Shown: positions 48,796 through 57,963 of the stretch, piece by piece | How positions within the stretch are numbered: the first letter of the stretch is position 1 | Layout: every line of letters starts with the position of its first letter | Assembly: GCA_017455185.1 (NCBI GenBank) | Contig: JAFTBN010000049.1 | Location: forward strand, 1-61,261 | Reading direction: 5' to 3' | DNA: 61,261 nucleotides | Source of the DNA: Clostridia bacterium | GTDB taxonomy: Bacteria > Bacillota > Clostridia > Oscillospirales > CAG-272 | Translations under genes and position numbers: made by a program | Notes under the pieces: model-generated | Seen by the model: only the letters and a program-made list of their open reading frames with translations | Database searches by the model: none | Told to the model about the DNA's origin: nothing

Positions 48796-51342
48796 CTAGT
48801 CTCTGTTGTTTCTGCCGGCGCAAAACTCTTTCAGGCAGCGTCCGGTCAGGCTGCTCTCCTCGTCCATGAGCTGTTCGGGCGTTCCGCATACCACGACGCG
48901 CCCGCCCTCTTCGCCTCCGCCCGGACCCATGTCCACGCAATAGTCGGCGTTGAGCAGGATGTCGGGGTCGTGCTCGATGACAATGAGAGTCGCACCCCTG
49001 TCAATCAGGCTGCGGAACACGCCGAGAAGCGAACTTACGTCATCGGGGTGCAGCCCGATGGTCGGCTCGTCGAACACAAAGACGCTTCCGGCCTGACCGT
49101 GCCCCATTTCGCTCGCCAGTTTCAGACGCTGGGCCTCACCGCCCGACAGATTGGGCGTCGCCTCTCCCAGGGTCAGATAGCCCAGTCCCAGGGAGGACAG
49201 CACTTCGAGTTTTCGGTATACCTGGGGCAGATCCCGGCAATGTTCCATGGCCTCGTCGACCGAGCAGCGCATCAGCTCGGGCATGGAAAGCCCCGGACCT
49301 TCGTCCCCTTTCCTTTTCAGGCGGACCGTCTGCGCGTCCTTGGAATAGCGGGAGCCCTTGCATTCGGGACAGGGGATCTCCACGTCGGGCAAAAACTGCA
49401 CGTCCAGGGAGATCGTCCCCACGCCGTCGCAGACCGGACAGCGCAGCGAGCCCGTATTGTACGAAAAATCTCCGGCCCGGTATCCTTTCTTCTTTGCCTC
49501 GTCGAGTCTGGCGTATATGCGGCGCAGTTCGTCGTGCACGTCAGCATAGGTCGCGACCGTGGAACGTACGTTGATTCCGATCGGCGTGGCGTCGATCAGG
49601 CGCACCCGTTCAATCTGCGGCGCATCCAGACGCAGGACGTGGGAGGGAATCTTTTCCCCTTTGGCACGCGCGTCGAACGCCGCAACCAGGCTTTCCAGTA
49701 TCAGGGTGGTCTTCCCGGACCCCGAAACGCCGCTGACCGCGTTCAGCCGTCCCACCGGGAAGCGGACCGACAGCGGCTTTACCGTATGCAAAGGTCCGGT
49801 TTCCAGTTCAATCGCGCCGTTTCGGAACAGTTCATCGGGCGACAGGACCGGCCGGTTTTCCACCCTCTTTTTTCCGCACAGGTATCCTCCGATCCGCGAG
49901 TCCGGATTCTCTTCCAGCCGGGCCACCGTTCCCTGGGCGACGACACGTCCGCCGTTCTTTCCTGCGCCCGGACCCATCTCGATCAGTTCGTCCGCGTGCC
50001 GGAGCATCTGCACGTCGTGATCCACCAGAATCACCGAGTTTCCGTCCCGGACCAGGTCGTCCATCACCGAGATAACGCCCTTGAGATTCACCGGATGCAG
50101 TCCGATGGAGGGTTCGTCCAGGACGTACATGACGCCCGTCGTGCGGTTCCGCACCGCCCGGGCCAGCTGCATACGCTGGCGCTCTCCGGTCGAAAGCGTG
50201 GAAGCCTCCCGGTCCAGGGACAGGTAGGACAGTCCCAGGTCCATCAGCCGGGCCGCGGTATGCAAAAAGGAATCCGCAATGCTCCGGGCCATATTCTGTA
50301 CTTCCCCGGGCAGCGTCCCCGGGACTCCGTCCACCCAGCGGACCAGATCCCCCAGGGGCATCCGGCACACATCGGCCAGGTTGAGCCCCCGGATCTGCGG
50401 GACGCGGGCCTGCTCGGACAGACGGCTTCCGCCGCAGGCCGGGCACGGGCCGACGCTCAGAAATTTCTCCACGCGCTTCATGCCCTTTTCGTCCTTGACG
50501 TGGGACAGCGCGTTTTCCACCGTATAGACCGCGTTGAAATAGGTGAAATCCATTTCCCCTACCGCGTTGGTCGTTTCGTTGTGATAAACCAGATGATGCT
50601 TTTCGGGAGGACCGTGGAACACCAGTTCCTTTTCCCTCTCGCTCAGATCCCGGAACGGGATGTCGGTCCGGATGTGCAGTTTGTCCCTGGCGATGTCCTT
50701 CATCAGGGACCACATCAGCGTCTGCCAGGGCAGAACCGCCCCTTCGTCGATGCTCAGCGAATCGTCGGGCACCAGCGTGGACTCATCCACCCGGCGCACC
50801 GTGCCGGTTCCGTCGCATTCAGGACAGGCGCCCGTGCTGTTGAACGAAAGTTCCTCCGCCCCGAGTCCCCGGAAAGCGGCATGGCAGACCGGACAGATCA
50901 GATCCTTCTCGGCGGCAACCGCGGTTGAGGGCGGAACCCGGTGTCCGTTGGGGCACAGATACGACCCGACTCTCGAAAAGAGAAGGCGGAGGCTGTTGAG
51001 CAGCTCGCTCCCGGTTCCGAAGGTGCTCCGGATGCCCGGAACGCCCGGTCTCTGGTGCAATGCCAGCGCGGCGGGCACGTAGCGGACGTCGTCCACGTCG
51101 GCCTCGGCCGCCTGCGTCAGTCTGCGGCGCGTATAGGTGGAAAGGGATTCCAGATACCGCCTTGACCCCTCGGCGTAGAGCACGCCGAGGGCCAGCGAGG
51201 ATTTACCCGAGCCCGAAACGCCGCAGATTCCGACGATTTCGTGCAAAGGGATGTCCACGTCCACCCGTTTCAGATTATGAACTCTGGCCCCCCGCACTTC
51301 CATCTTTTCCGGGCGGCCCTTCCATTCCTTGTATGTTTCCAT
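48796..51342 (-). CDS. UvrA paralogue lacking the UvrB-binding domain (UvrA2-like ABC ATPase)
   Basis: An 848-residue ABC ATPase of the UvrA family. Walker A motifs GVSGSGKSS (near residue 41) and GVSGSGKTT, signatures LSTGERQRMQLA and LSGGEAQRLKLA, and zinc-finger pairs CPEC/CPAC and CPVC/CPEC are present. Between the first CPN..CPVC pair and FNSTGACPEC only some 45 residues exist, where canonical UvrA has the roughly 120-residue UvrB-binding domain. This marks a UvrA2-type paralogue, associated in other bacteria with drug tolerance or DNA protection. Start ATG at 51342 with GGAAG upstream. Confidence 0.88.
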   Translation of the reverse strand: METYKEWKGRPEKMEVRGARVHNLKRVDVDIPLHEIVGICGVSGSGKSSLALGVLYAEGSRRYLESLSTYTRRRLTQAAEADVDDVRYVPAALALHQRPGVPGIRSTFGTGSELLNSLRLLFSRVGSYLCPNGHRVPPSTAVAAEKDLICPVCHAAFRGLGAEELSFNSTGACPECDGTGTVRRVDESTLVPDDSLSIDEGAVLPWQTLMWSLMKDIARDKLHIRTDIPFRDLSEREKELVFHGPPEKHHLVYHNETTNAVGEMDFTYFNAVYTVENALSHVKDEKGMKRVEKFLSVGPCPACGGSRLSEQARVPQIRGLNLADVCRMPLGDLVRWVDGVPGTLPGEVQNMARSIADSFLHTAARLMDLGLSYLSLDREASTLSTGERQRMQLARAVRNRTTGVMYVLDEPSIGLHPVNLKGVISVMDDLVRDGNSVILVDHDVQMLRHADELIEMGPGAGKNGGRVVAQGTVARLEENPDSRIGGYLCGKKRVENRPVLSPDELFRNGAIELETGPLHTVKPLSVRFPVGRLNAVSGVSGSGKTTLILESLVAAFDARAKGEKIPSHVLRLDAPQIERVRLIDATPIGINVRSTVATYADVHDELRRIYARLDEAKKKGYRAGDFSYNTGSLRCPVCDGVGTISLDVQFLPDVEIPCPECKGSRYSKDAQTVRLKRKGDEGPGLSMPELMRCSVDEAMEHCRDLPQVYRKLEVLSSLGLGYLTLGEATPNLSGGEAQRLKLASEMGHGQAGSVFVFDEPTIGLHPDDVSSLLGVFRSLIDRGATLIVIEHDPDILLNADYCVDMGPGGGEEGGRVVVCGTPEQLMDEESSLTGRCLKEFCAGRNNRD

Positions 51343-51381
51343 TCTCGATTCTTCCAAATGTAAAAATGCTTCCGGCACGAA

Positions 51382-52071
51382 TCAATGCGTCTTCCCGCCG
51401 GTGTACGCCTTCAGCTTTTCCTTGCATCCGTCGCTGACCCGGAAACTCTCAAACGCCTTTCGGACGGTCATCCTGTGCACGACAGGCGAAAGACGGGCGT
51501 TTTGCAGATACTCCAGTGCCGCCTTTTCGTTGGTCGCCAGCAAGGTCGCAAAATACCAGGCCTGTCCCATTTCGACGTAGTAATGCTCAAAGGCAAGGTC
51601 CGCGATGCGCTCGGCCAGGTCCGCGGCATAATGCGGACCGGTAAAGCGGCGCATGGCCGTTCCGATGCCGAACCGGACGGTATAGGGTCTGTCGGATTCC
51701 AGCCAGCCCGGAATCCGGTCGTGCAGTTCCGGGTCCCCGTCCCGGAAGCACCCTGGCGAAAGCGCGTCGCACACCGCCCAGTTGTCCACAAAAGGCAGAA
51801 AGGCTTCCAGTCTCTCAAGGCAAAGGGAATAATCCCGGATTCCGCAAAGCAGGAACGCGTGAATCAGGTTCTCTTCCAGGTATGCGTGCGGCAATTCGGA
51901 GAGAAATGCCCCGGACCGACCCTCTTTTTCCATTTCGGAGGCAAGTCTGCGCAGCCGGGGTGTCCGCACGCCCAGGACTGCGTCCTCCGGAAGCCCCGGG
52001 ATCAGTTTCAGATTGAAAACCTTCAGTTTTTCCTCCGAAAGCTCCCCCAGACGTTCGGCCAGCCATTTCAT
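51382..52071 (-). CDS. AlkD-like DNA alkylation repair protein
   Basis: A 229-residue HEAT-repeat protein of the AlkD family of DNA glycosylases for 3- and 7-alkylpurines. It has VRTPRLRRLASE, FLPFVDNWAVCDALSP with the conserved Trp-Asp region, and RRFTGPHYAADLAERI. It lies 39 bases upstream of the UvrA paralogue and near the MGMT-family gene, forming an alkylation-repair-like group. Confidence 0.88.
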   Translation of the reverse strand: MKWLAERLGELSEEKLKVFNLKLIPGLPEDAVLGVRTPRLRRLASEMEKEGRSGAFLSELPHAYLEENLIHAFLLCGIRDYSLCLERLEAFLPFVDNWAVCDALSPGCFRDGDPELHDRIPGWLESDRPYTVRFGIGTAMRRFTGPHYAADLAERIADLAFEHYYVEMGQAWYFATLLATNEKAALEYLQNARLSPVVHRMTVRKAFESFRVSDGCKEKLKAYTGGKTH

Positions 52072-52079
52072 AGCCGGCC

Positions 52080-53126
52080 TTACTCCTGCAGGTACGCCAT
52101 CAGCAGCGCGTACGTGTTTTCCAAACCGTCCAGGTGCGTCCGCTCGTACCCGTGGCTGTTCGCCGTTCCGGGCCCGATGGCCGCGTGACGGATGTCGTAT
52201 CCCGCCATCACGCTTCCGTCGCAGTCGGTTCCGTAATGCGGAGTAAAGATGTCCATGACGTAATCCACTCCCGCGTCCTGCGCCGTTTTGCGCAGTTCGT
52301 TCGTCAGACCGTAGTGATACGGGAACCGGGAATCCTTGGCAAAAATCGAAACCTTGTGTTCGTCCGAGGTCTGATCCGGGCCCGTCGGCGCGATGTCGAT
52401 TGCCAGTATGTCCTTCACGTCGTCCGGCAGATAGGTCGTTCCGTGCCCGATTTCCTCATAGCACGCAAAATAGAAATAAATTTTTCTTCGGGGAGGCTGA
52501 TTGCAGTGCATCAGTTCCCTGGCTGCGGTCAGCATCACGGCAACCGCTGCCTTGTCGTCAATGAAGCGGGACTTGATGTATCCGCCGGATACCGTCAGTC
52601 TCGGTTCGAGCGCGATGATGTCCCCTGTCCGGACGCCCAGTTTCTCGGTTTCCTCCCGCGTTCGGACGTCCCGGTCGAGCACGACGCAGACGTTGGTCCG
52701 GTAGTCGGGCAGCGTAGAACGCAGTTCCTCCTCGGTGACGTGCACCGAGTTGGGAGTGCGGCAGACCGTACCGGTGATGACTTCTCCGTCCCTTGTGTAA
52801 ACCCGGACGTTCTCCCCGACGCAATAGAAAGGATACAGACCGCCCACCGGGCAGACGCCCAGCGTTCCGTCCGGATTGATTTTGCGCACCATCAGGCCGA
52901 TGTCATCCAGATGCGCCGTCACGGCCAGCGGGTCCTCTCCCCGGCTTAGGGTCGCGATAACGCCGCCTTTGTGCGTCCTGACGTAAGGGATGTGCATCTC
53001 GTCCAGCAGCCCGCAGACCAGTTCCTCGATTTCCTCGTACTGCCCGGTCGTACTGTCGACGCCGATGAGCCGTTCGAACACATCCATAAAAAACTCTCTG
53101 TCCATTTCAAACCTGCGCTGTTCCAC
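52080..53126 (-). CDS. M42 family metallopeptidase
   Basis: A 348-residue aminopeptidase/endoglucanase-type M42 protein. Metal ligands are visible in VTAHLDDIGLMV, SRFIDDKAA, YEEIGHG and the C-terminal NSHGYERTH. It probably assembles into tetrahedral complexes and trims peptides in the cytoplasm. The start is GTG at 53126, six bases after AAGGAGG. Confidence 0.92.
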   Translation of the reverse strand: MEQRRFEMDREFFMDVFERLIGVDSTTGQYEEIEELVCGLLDEMHIPYVRTHKGGVIATLSRGEDPLAVTAHLDDIGLMVRKINPDGTLGVCPVGGLYPFYCVGENVRVYTRDGEVITGTVCRTPNSVHVTEEELRSTLPDYRTNVCVVLDRDVRTREETEKLGVRTGDIIALEPRLTVSGGYIKSRFIDDKAAVAVMLTAARELMHCNQPPRRKIYFYFACYEEIGHGTTYLPDDVKDILAIDIAPTGPDQTSDEHKVSIFAKDSRFPYHYGLTNELRKTAQDAGVDYVMDIFTPHYGTDCDGSVMAGYDIRHAAIGPGTANSHGYERTHLDGLENTYALLMAYLQE

Positions 53127-53137
53127 GGCGGTCCTCC

Positions 53138-53482
53138 TTACAGGGTAAACAATTCCAGCATTTTTTCCCGCGTCGAAAGAATCTGTCCGAGCACGGGAGC
53201 ATAGTCACAGGCCTTCCCGTTCCGGAGCCATTCGGTGATTTCGCAAAGCGGTTCGTACAAAGGCGTCAGCGAAAGGTTCCCGCAGGCGCCCTTGAGCGCG
53301 TGCGCATACTCGAAAGCCTCGCTGTGTCTTCCCTGCCCAATGGCAGAGCCCAGCTTCTCAAATTCCTCGTCCCGCAGTGCACGCTGAACCAGACTCAGAT
53401 AAAAATTCTCCTGCCCGAGACACCGGGCCAATCCCTCTTCGGTTCTGACGCCCATGGCGTTCAGTTTCTCCAGAATGTCCAT
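53138..53482 (-). CDS. Histidine phosphotransfer (Hpt) domain protein
   Basis: A 114-residue helical protein whose motif AHALKGACGNLSLTPLYE carries the phospho-accepting His61. It is the size of a stand-alone Hpt domain that relays phosphate between histidine kinases and response regulators. It lies 16 bases after the gene for a REC-containing cyclic-di-GMP protein, its likely partner. ATG follows AAAGGGACACAGACA. Confidence 0.88.
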   Translation of the reverse strand: MDILEKLNAMGVRTEEGLARCLGQENFYLSLVQRALRDEEFEKLGSAIGQGRHSEAFEYAHALKGACGNLSLTPLYEPLCEITEWLRNGKACDYAPVLGQILSTREKMLELFTL

Positions 53483-53498
53483 TGTCTGTGTCCCTTTC

Positions 53499-56400
53499 CT
53501 ATCCGTTCTCCCGGCGGGAGTCGCTCTGCTTGAGGTATTCCTTGTTGGCATACATGGCGGAATCCGCCCGCTCCAGGACCTGCTCCACCGAATCATCGGT
53601 TCCGGACTTGTAATCCGAAATGCCGCAGGCAACCACCACGCCGCCCTGTTCGGCCGCTTCTTTGTTGCAGGATTCCATTCGTTTCATCAAGGCATCCCGC
53701 TCGGCGTAATCCGATCCCACCAGGACCGCGACAAACTCGTCGCCGCCGATCCGGAATACCGGACTGTGCTTGAAGATGTCGCAGATCTGTTTGCAGGCGT
53801 TCTTCAGCAGATCATCCCCGAATTTGTGTCCCTTGAGGTCATTGACCTCCTTGAGATGGTTGACGTCGCACATGGCAACGGCAAACTCCTCCACGTCGCC
53901 CGAGCGAATCAGACCGTTGAGCTGCCGAATCTGCTCCAGGAAAGCCCGCTTGTTGCGCACGCCGGTCAATGCGTCCCGGTTGGCGTCGCGCAGCGCCTTC
54001 ATATAATCCATCTCCCGCCGGATCTGCGAGTCGATGTCGCTGATTCCGATCACGATATGCGGCGTCTCCCCGCCCTGCATCCGGATGGCTTTCAGGTGAA
54101 CATAGGACGGCTGATGATCCAGCACACGACGGTAGTTCATGGTAAACTTTTCGGACTGATCGAGCACCTGGGTCAAATTCTCCCGGGTGAACGAACTCAT
54201 GACCAGATCCTGGTCCTCGGAATAGACGTTTTCCTTCAATTCCTGCCGCATGAAGGTGAAGAAATCCCCGCCCTGTCTCTCGATTTTCAGCTCCCCGGCG
54301 TTGCGCCCGGCGCTGTATTCGAGAAACTCTCCTGTTTCCTCGTCGACGTAGAAAATGGAATAATAGTCGCTGGCGAAGGCCTTGGCCAGATTTTCAAAGG
54401 AAATGGCCTGGTTCGCCCGTTGGACTTCTGCGTCCACGTACCGCATACCGAAGATGATGTGACGGTCGTCCGTCTTGCTCAGCCGGGTCGCCTTCAGACG
54501 CACGTACCCTACCTCTCCCTGCATCATCGTCCGGTAAGTCAGGGATACGGACCTCTCATGCGCCAGCTCGCCAAGCAGCCGGTCCCGGCTGAACGTTTCC
54601 CTGAACTTGGCGCTGTCCTGCGGATGAACCACCCGTTCCACCCAGGTCATGCATACGCCGAAGAAATCCTTTCCCCAGCGGGTCACGGAGAACTCATCGT
54701 GCCCGTCTCCCGTGGAGTACTCGATGTAGGTATCCTGCTCCAGGTCCACGTAGAAGATCAGCGCGTAGTCCATGGCAAGGGCCTGCGCAATATTGGAATA
54801 GGTGACCCGTCTCATCTGCTTGAGCACTTTGCGGTGCTCGAAATCCACCGAAATTCCGTGCCCGGACAGGATGCCGGCCTGCTGCTTTTTGAGCAGTTCC
54901 TCAAAATCGGCGGGCGGAAGGGGCTTGGAAAAATAGTATCCCTGAATCATGTCGCAGCCCAGACGCTTGAGTTCGCGGTACTGCTCCTCGTTCTCCACTC
55001 CCTCGGCCACGACCGGGACGCCCAGATAGTCCGAGATGTCCAGCACGATTTCAATCATGCGGGTGTTTTTGGTCTGCCCGAACGCCTCGCGCACAAAGCG
55101 CATATCCAGTTTGAGTACGTCGATGGGAAGACTGGAAATCATATGCAGGGAGGAATAGCCCTGTCCGAAATCGTCCATTTCAATCAGGAAGCCGAGTTCC
55201 CGCAGCCGGGTAATGGTCCGGATCATCTGCTCGGAATCCTGCTCGTAAGCCGACTCGGTCACCTCGAGATGGAGTTCTCCGGGTTCCAGTCCGTACCGGC
55301 GGATCAGATCCGCGAACGTATCCACCAGGTTGGCGTCGTAGAAATCCATCCTTGACACGTTGACCGACACGGCCAGCGGAAGATGGTAATGCTCTTTCCA
55401 GCGACGGATGCTTGCGGCCGCCTGCTCCCAGACGTATTCGTCCAGATTGCGGATCAGTCCGTTGGACTCGAAAAGCGGGATGAAATCCCCGGGCGGCAGA
55501 AAGCCGCGGTCCGGATGAATCCAGCGCACCAGAGCCTCAGCCCCTGCAAACTGGGGGGTCGACTGGGTGACGTCGTATTTGGGCTGGAAGTAGAGCACGA
55601 ACTGCTTTTCGTCCAGCGCCCGCTGGAAATCCTCCACAAGCTGCTCCTCGTACAGTTCGTGCTGGCGGAGCTGGTCGTCGTAAATGCCCAGAGGTTCGGA
55701 ATAGATGGAGCGGACCCGGTCGGAGGCGCTTTTCGCCCGGTCAAACCGGCGCCCGATGTCCAATTCCTTGTCCACGGCGGGATACACGCCCATCCGGACG
55801 TGGACTTTGCCGTTGAAATCATCCCCCGGTTCGGTCAGGTTCATCAGGCTTTTGCGCAGCTCGGCGTAATCCGTGCCCTGGGGCAGATAGAGATAAAACA
55901 CGTCGGCCGAACGGCGGCAGACAATGCCTCCCTTGCCCGAAATAGCCTGCCGGATTTTCTTGGCCATCCGGCTCAGAATCAGGTTTCCGCTCGAGGTGCC
56001 GTAGCGTTCGTTGAACATATGGAAATGCGAGATGTCCACCACCGCCGCGTCCATGACAAGGTCCGGATAGTACCGGTCATACTGCGAAACGTAACTGCAG
56101 AAGAATTCCCAGTTGTAAAGGCCGGTCAGCGTATCCCGCTCGGTGGAGGACAGGATCTGCCGGTCCTCATACAGTTCGATGGCACGGCGGACCCGGGCCA
56201 GGATCACGTCGGGATGCGGATAGGGTTTGGAAAAGAAATCGCTTGCCCCGGCCTCCAGGCTCTCCACCTCGGAGCGCTCGTCCGCCGTCATCATGATAAC
56301 CGGAATGGCCTTAAGATTCTCGTCCATCTTTGCTTTTTTAAGCAAGTCCATTCCGGTCATACCGGGCATATATTGGTCGAGCATGACCAAGGACAGAGTC

Positions 56401-56594
56401 TGCCCCTGCTGCTCCAGAATCTCCCAAGCCTGCTGCCCGTTCTCAGCGTAGACCAGTTCGTAATCGGACTCGAGAAGATTGCCCAAAATATTCCGGCTGA
56501 TTTCTTCGTCATCGGCAATCAGTATTTTTCTGCTTCTGGCGGAATGAAGACCTATTGCGTAATTGCTCATACCAAATCCATAGCTCCGTTTCAT
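53499..56594 (-). CDS. Response regulator with GGDEF, EAL, two PAS-like and second GGDEF domains
   Basis: A 1031-residue cyclic-di-GMP signalling protein without membrane segments. Domains in order: REC (about 22-140; acidic pair Asp28-Asp29, phospho-acceptor Asp73, Thr103, Lys123); degenerate GGDEF (about 150-300; RRSADVF replaces GGDEF); EAL (about 315-570; AEALVRW, VNVSRM, LEVTE, MDDFGQG, LKLD, AEGVEN, IQGYYFSKP all intact, so likely phosphodiesterase); two related PAS-like domains (about 600-720, 738-855); C-terminal GGDEF (about 870-1015) with an intact GGDEF at 950-954 and no RxxD inhibition site. It could both make and degrade c-di-GMP. Start at 56594 or 56570; a promoter lies upstream. 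Confidence 0.92.
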   Translation of the reverse strand: MKRSYGFGMSNYAIGLHSARSRKILIADDEEISRNILGNLLESDYELVYAENGQQAWEILEQQGQTLSLVMLDQYMPGMTGMDLLKKAKMDENLKAIPVIMMTADERSEVESLEAGASDFFSKPYPHPDVILARVRRAIELYEDRQILSSTERDTLTGLYNWEFFCSYVSQYDRYYPDLVMDAAVVDISHFHMFNERYGTSSGNLILSRMAKKIRQAISGKGGIVCRRSADVFYLYLPQGTDYAELRKSLMNLTEPGDDFNGKVHVRMGVYPAVDKELDIGRRFDRAKSASDRVRSIYSEPLGIYDDQLRQHELYEEQLVEDFQRALDEKQFVLYFQPKYDVTQSTPQFAGAEALVRWIHPDRGFLPPGDFIPLFESNGLIRNLDEYVWEQAAASIRRWKEHYHLPLAVSVNVSRMDFYDANLVDTFADLIRRYGLEPGELHLEVTESAYEQDSEQMIRTITRLRELGFLIEMDDFGQGYSSLHMISSLPIDVLKLDMRFVREAFGQTKNTRMIEIVLDISDYLGVPVVAEGVENEEQYRELKRLGCDMIQGYYFSKPLPPADFEELLKKQQAGILSGHGISVDFEHRKVLKQMRRVTYSNIAQALAMDYALIFYVDLEQDTYIEYSTGDGHDEFSVTRWGKDFFGVCMTWVERVVHPQDSAKFRETFSRDRLLGELAHERSVSLTYRTMMQGEVGYVRLKATRLSKTDDRHIIFGMRYVDAEVQRANQAISFENLAKAFASDYYSIFYVDEETGEFLEYSAGRNAGELKIERQGGDFFTFMRQELKENVYSEDQDLVMSSFTRENLTQVLDQSEKFTMNYRRVLDHQPSYVHLKAIRMQGGETPHIVIGISDIDSQIRREMDYMKALRDANRDALTGVRNKRAFLEQIRQLNGLIRSGDVEEFAVAMCDVNHLKEVNDLKGHKFGDDLLKNACKQICDIFKHSPVFRIGGDEFVAVLVGSDYAERDALMKRMESCNKEAAEQGGVVVACGISDYKSGTDDSVEQVLERADSAMYANKEYLKQSDSRRENG

Positions 56595-56647
56595 GCTTCG
56601 GTTGTCAGTCGGGCCCCAAGGCCCGGAACCAAAAATACATCTTCTCT

Positions 56648-56676
56648 ATTTTACTATAAATCTAATAAAATGACAA
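56648..56676 (-). promoter_or_regulatory. Promoter of the cyclic-di-GMP gene cluster
   Basis: On the minus strand, -35 TTGTCA (56671-56676), a 17-base spacer and -10 TAAAAT (56648-56653). No other convincing promoter or terminator was seen between here and 42544, so it may head a 13-gene run. Confidence 0.7.
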
Positions 56677-56683
56677 TAGAAGA

Positions 56684-56724
56684 ACGGCCTGCGGCGAAAA
56701 AAAGATTTTCGCCCGTCAGGCCGT
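56684..56724 (-). terminator. Strong hairpin after azlD (probable terminator)
   Basis: ACGGCCTG (56684-56691) pairs with CAGGCCGT (56717-56724), and inside them GGCGAAAA (56693-56700) pairs with TTTTCGCC (56706-56713). On the minus strand a moderately T-rich run follows. It abuts the -35 of the next promoter. Confidence 0.55.
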
Positions 56725-56743
56725 CCAAAGACTCTGAATGACT

Positions 56744-56765
56744 GTTGCAATCAATGGATTGTAAC
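56744..56765. repeat. Second inverted repeat downstream of azlD
   Basis: GTTGCAATC (56744-56752) and GATTGTAAC (56757-56765) form a 9-bp stem with one G-T pair and a 4-base loop. It could be a protein-binding site or a weak hairpin. Confidence 0.4.
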
Positions 56766-56834
56766 GGATTTATTGAAAAGTAACATAAATAGATTGGCCG
56801 GGTTTGTCCCTTTTTTCTTTCATCGGAAGTTCTT

Positions 56835-57149
56835 TCAGGTCCCGATCTGACGGATGACCAGCTCAAGAACAAAAACCGTCGCACAGCAAATCCAGGCTAC
56901 GTTGAACATATTCACTCCGATGTAAGCCAGCACGATTCCCACCACCAGAGCCGCCACACCGGCCCATACCGAACCCGTGGCGTCAATCATGGCCGGGAAG
57001 GTCATCACGGCCAGTGTGACATAAGGGACGTAATACAGAAACGAACGCAAAAAGCGATTTTTGATTTGCTTCCGGATCAGCGTCAGGGGCAGCGCCCGGA
57101 TCAGAAAGACGGTCAGGATCATAACGCCGAGATAGAGGTAGACTTTCAT
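56835..57149 (-). CDS. azlD: Branched-chain amino acid exporter small subunit
   Basis: A 104-residue protein with three to four hydrophobic segments, family start VMILTVFLIRALPLTLI and FLRSFLYYVPYVTLAVMTFPAM. It partners AzlC in exporting branched-chain amino acids. It overlaps azlC by 4 bases. ATG follows GGAGGGCAAGGC. Confidence 0.92.
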   Translation of the reverse strand: MKVYLYLGVMILTVFLIRALPLTLIRKQIKNRFLRSFLYYVPYVTLAVMTFPAMIDATGSVWAGVAALVVGIVLAYIGVNMFNVAWICCATVFVLELVIRQIGT

Positions 57150-57949
57150 GCCTTGCCCTCCTCTTGCTTCTCCGTGTCTTGATCAGACATGTCTTTATCC
57201 GACGCGCCTTCATCCGGCGTTTCCTCTTCCTCATCCTTTCTCGGGAACAGAAGCGCCGCCAGGGCCGAAAGTCCGACGGTCAGAAGGATGATGCGCAGGC
57301 TCTCGTTCATCGTGGCAAGAAACGGCACGCGGGAGAACATGAAGCTGAGCGCGAAGCTCAGAAGCACCAGACCCGCCACCACCTTATTCTTTCGGGCCGG
57401 AGGGATGATGATGGAAAGGAACATACCGTACAGCGCGACGCTCAGCGCGGATACAACGCTTTCGGGCAACAGGTTTCCGACCAGGATTCCCACCGCCGTC
57501 CCGATCGCCCAGCACGGTCCGGCAAACAGCGCCGCCCCGTAGGTATAATACGGATCGATGAATCCGGGTCTTGCGATGGCAATTCCGAACAGTTCGTCGG
57601 TTAGGTAGAACCCGACCAGCAACCGGTGTCCCAGTCCCAGTTTCGGATCCATTCTCTGGCTGAGTGCGCAGGACATCAGCATATAGCGCGCGTTGGCCAC
57701 CAGCGTCACCAGGATGGTCGTCAGAATGCCGACGCTGTCGCGTATGGCATTGATGCCGGCGTACTCGCCGGCCGACGCATTCATAAAGAAACTCATGAAA
57801 AAGCCCTGAAACGCCGTCATACCTGCGTTTCTTGCGGCTATTCCCAGCGAAAAGGATACCGCGAAATAGCCAAGGCCGATGGGAATACCCGCTTTAAATC
57901 CCTGCAGAATCGCGCTCCTGCGGGATTTTTTCCGTTCTTCGTCTTGCAT
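57146..57949 (-). CDS. azlC: Branched-chain amino acid exporter large subunit
   Basis: About 267 residues with seven or so membrane segments. The family start GFKAGIPIGLGYFAVSFSLG and FFMSFFMNASAGEYAG are clear. The C-terminus is a hydrophilic Glu/Asp/Lys-rich tail. ATG at 57949 with AAAGGGG spacing is preferred over 57967, which overlaps the upstream stop. Confidence 0.93.
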   Translation of the reverse strand: MQDEERKKSRRSAILQGFKAGIPIGLGYFAVSFSLGIAARNAGMTAFQGFFMSFFMNASAGEYAGINAIRDSVGILTTILVTLVANARYMLMSCALSQRMDPKLGLGHRLLVGFYLTDELFGIAIARPGFIDPYYTYGAALFAGPCWAIGTAVGILVGNLLPESVVSALSVALYGMFLSIIIPPARKNKVVAGLVLLSFALSFMFSRVPFLATMNESLRIILLTVGLSALAALLFPRKDEEEETPDEGASDKDMSDQDTEKQEEGKA

Positions 57950-57963
57950 TCCTTCCCCTTTAC

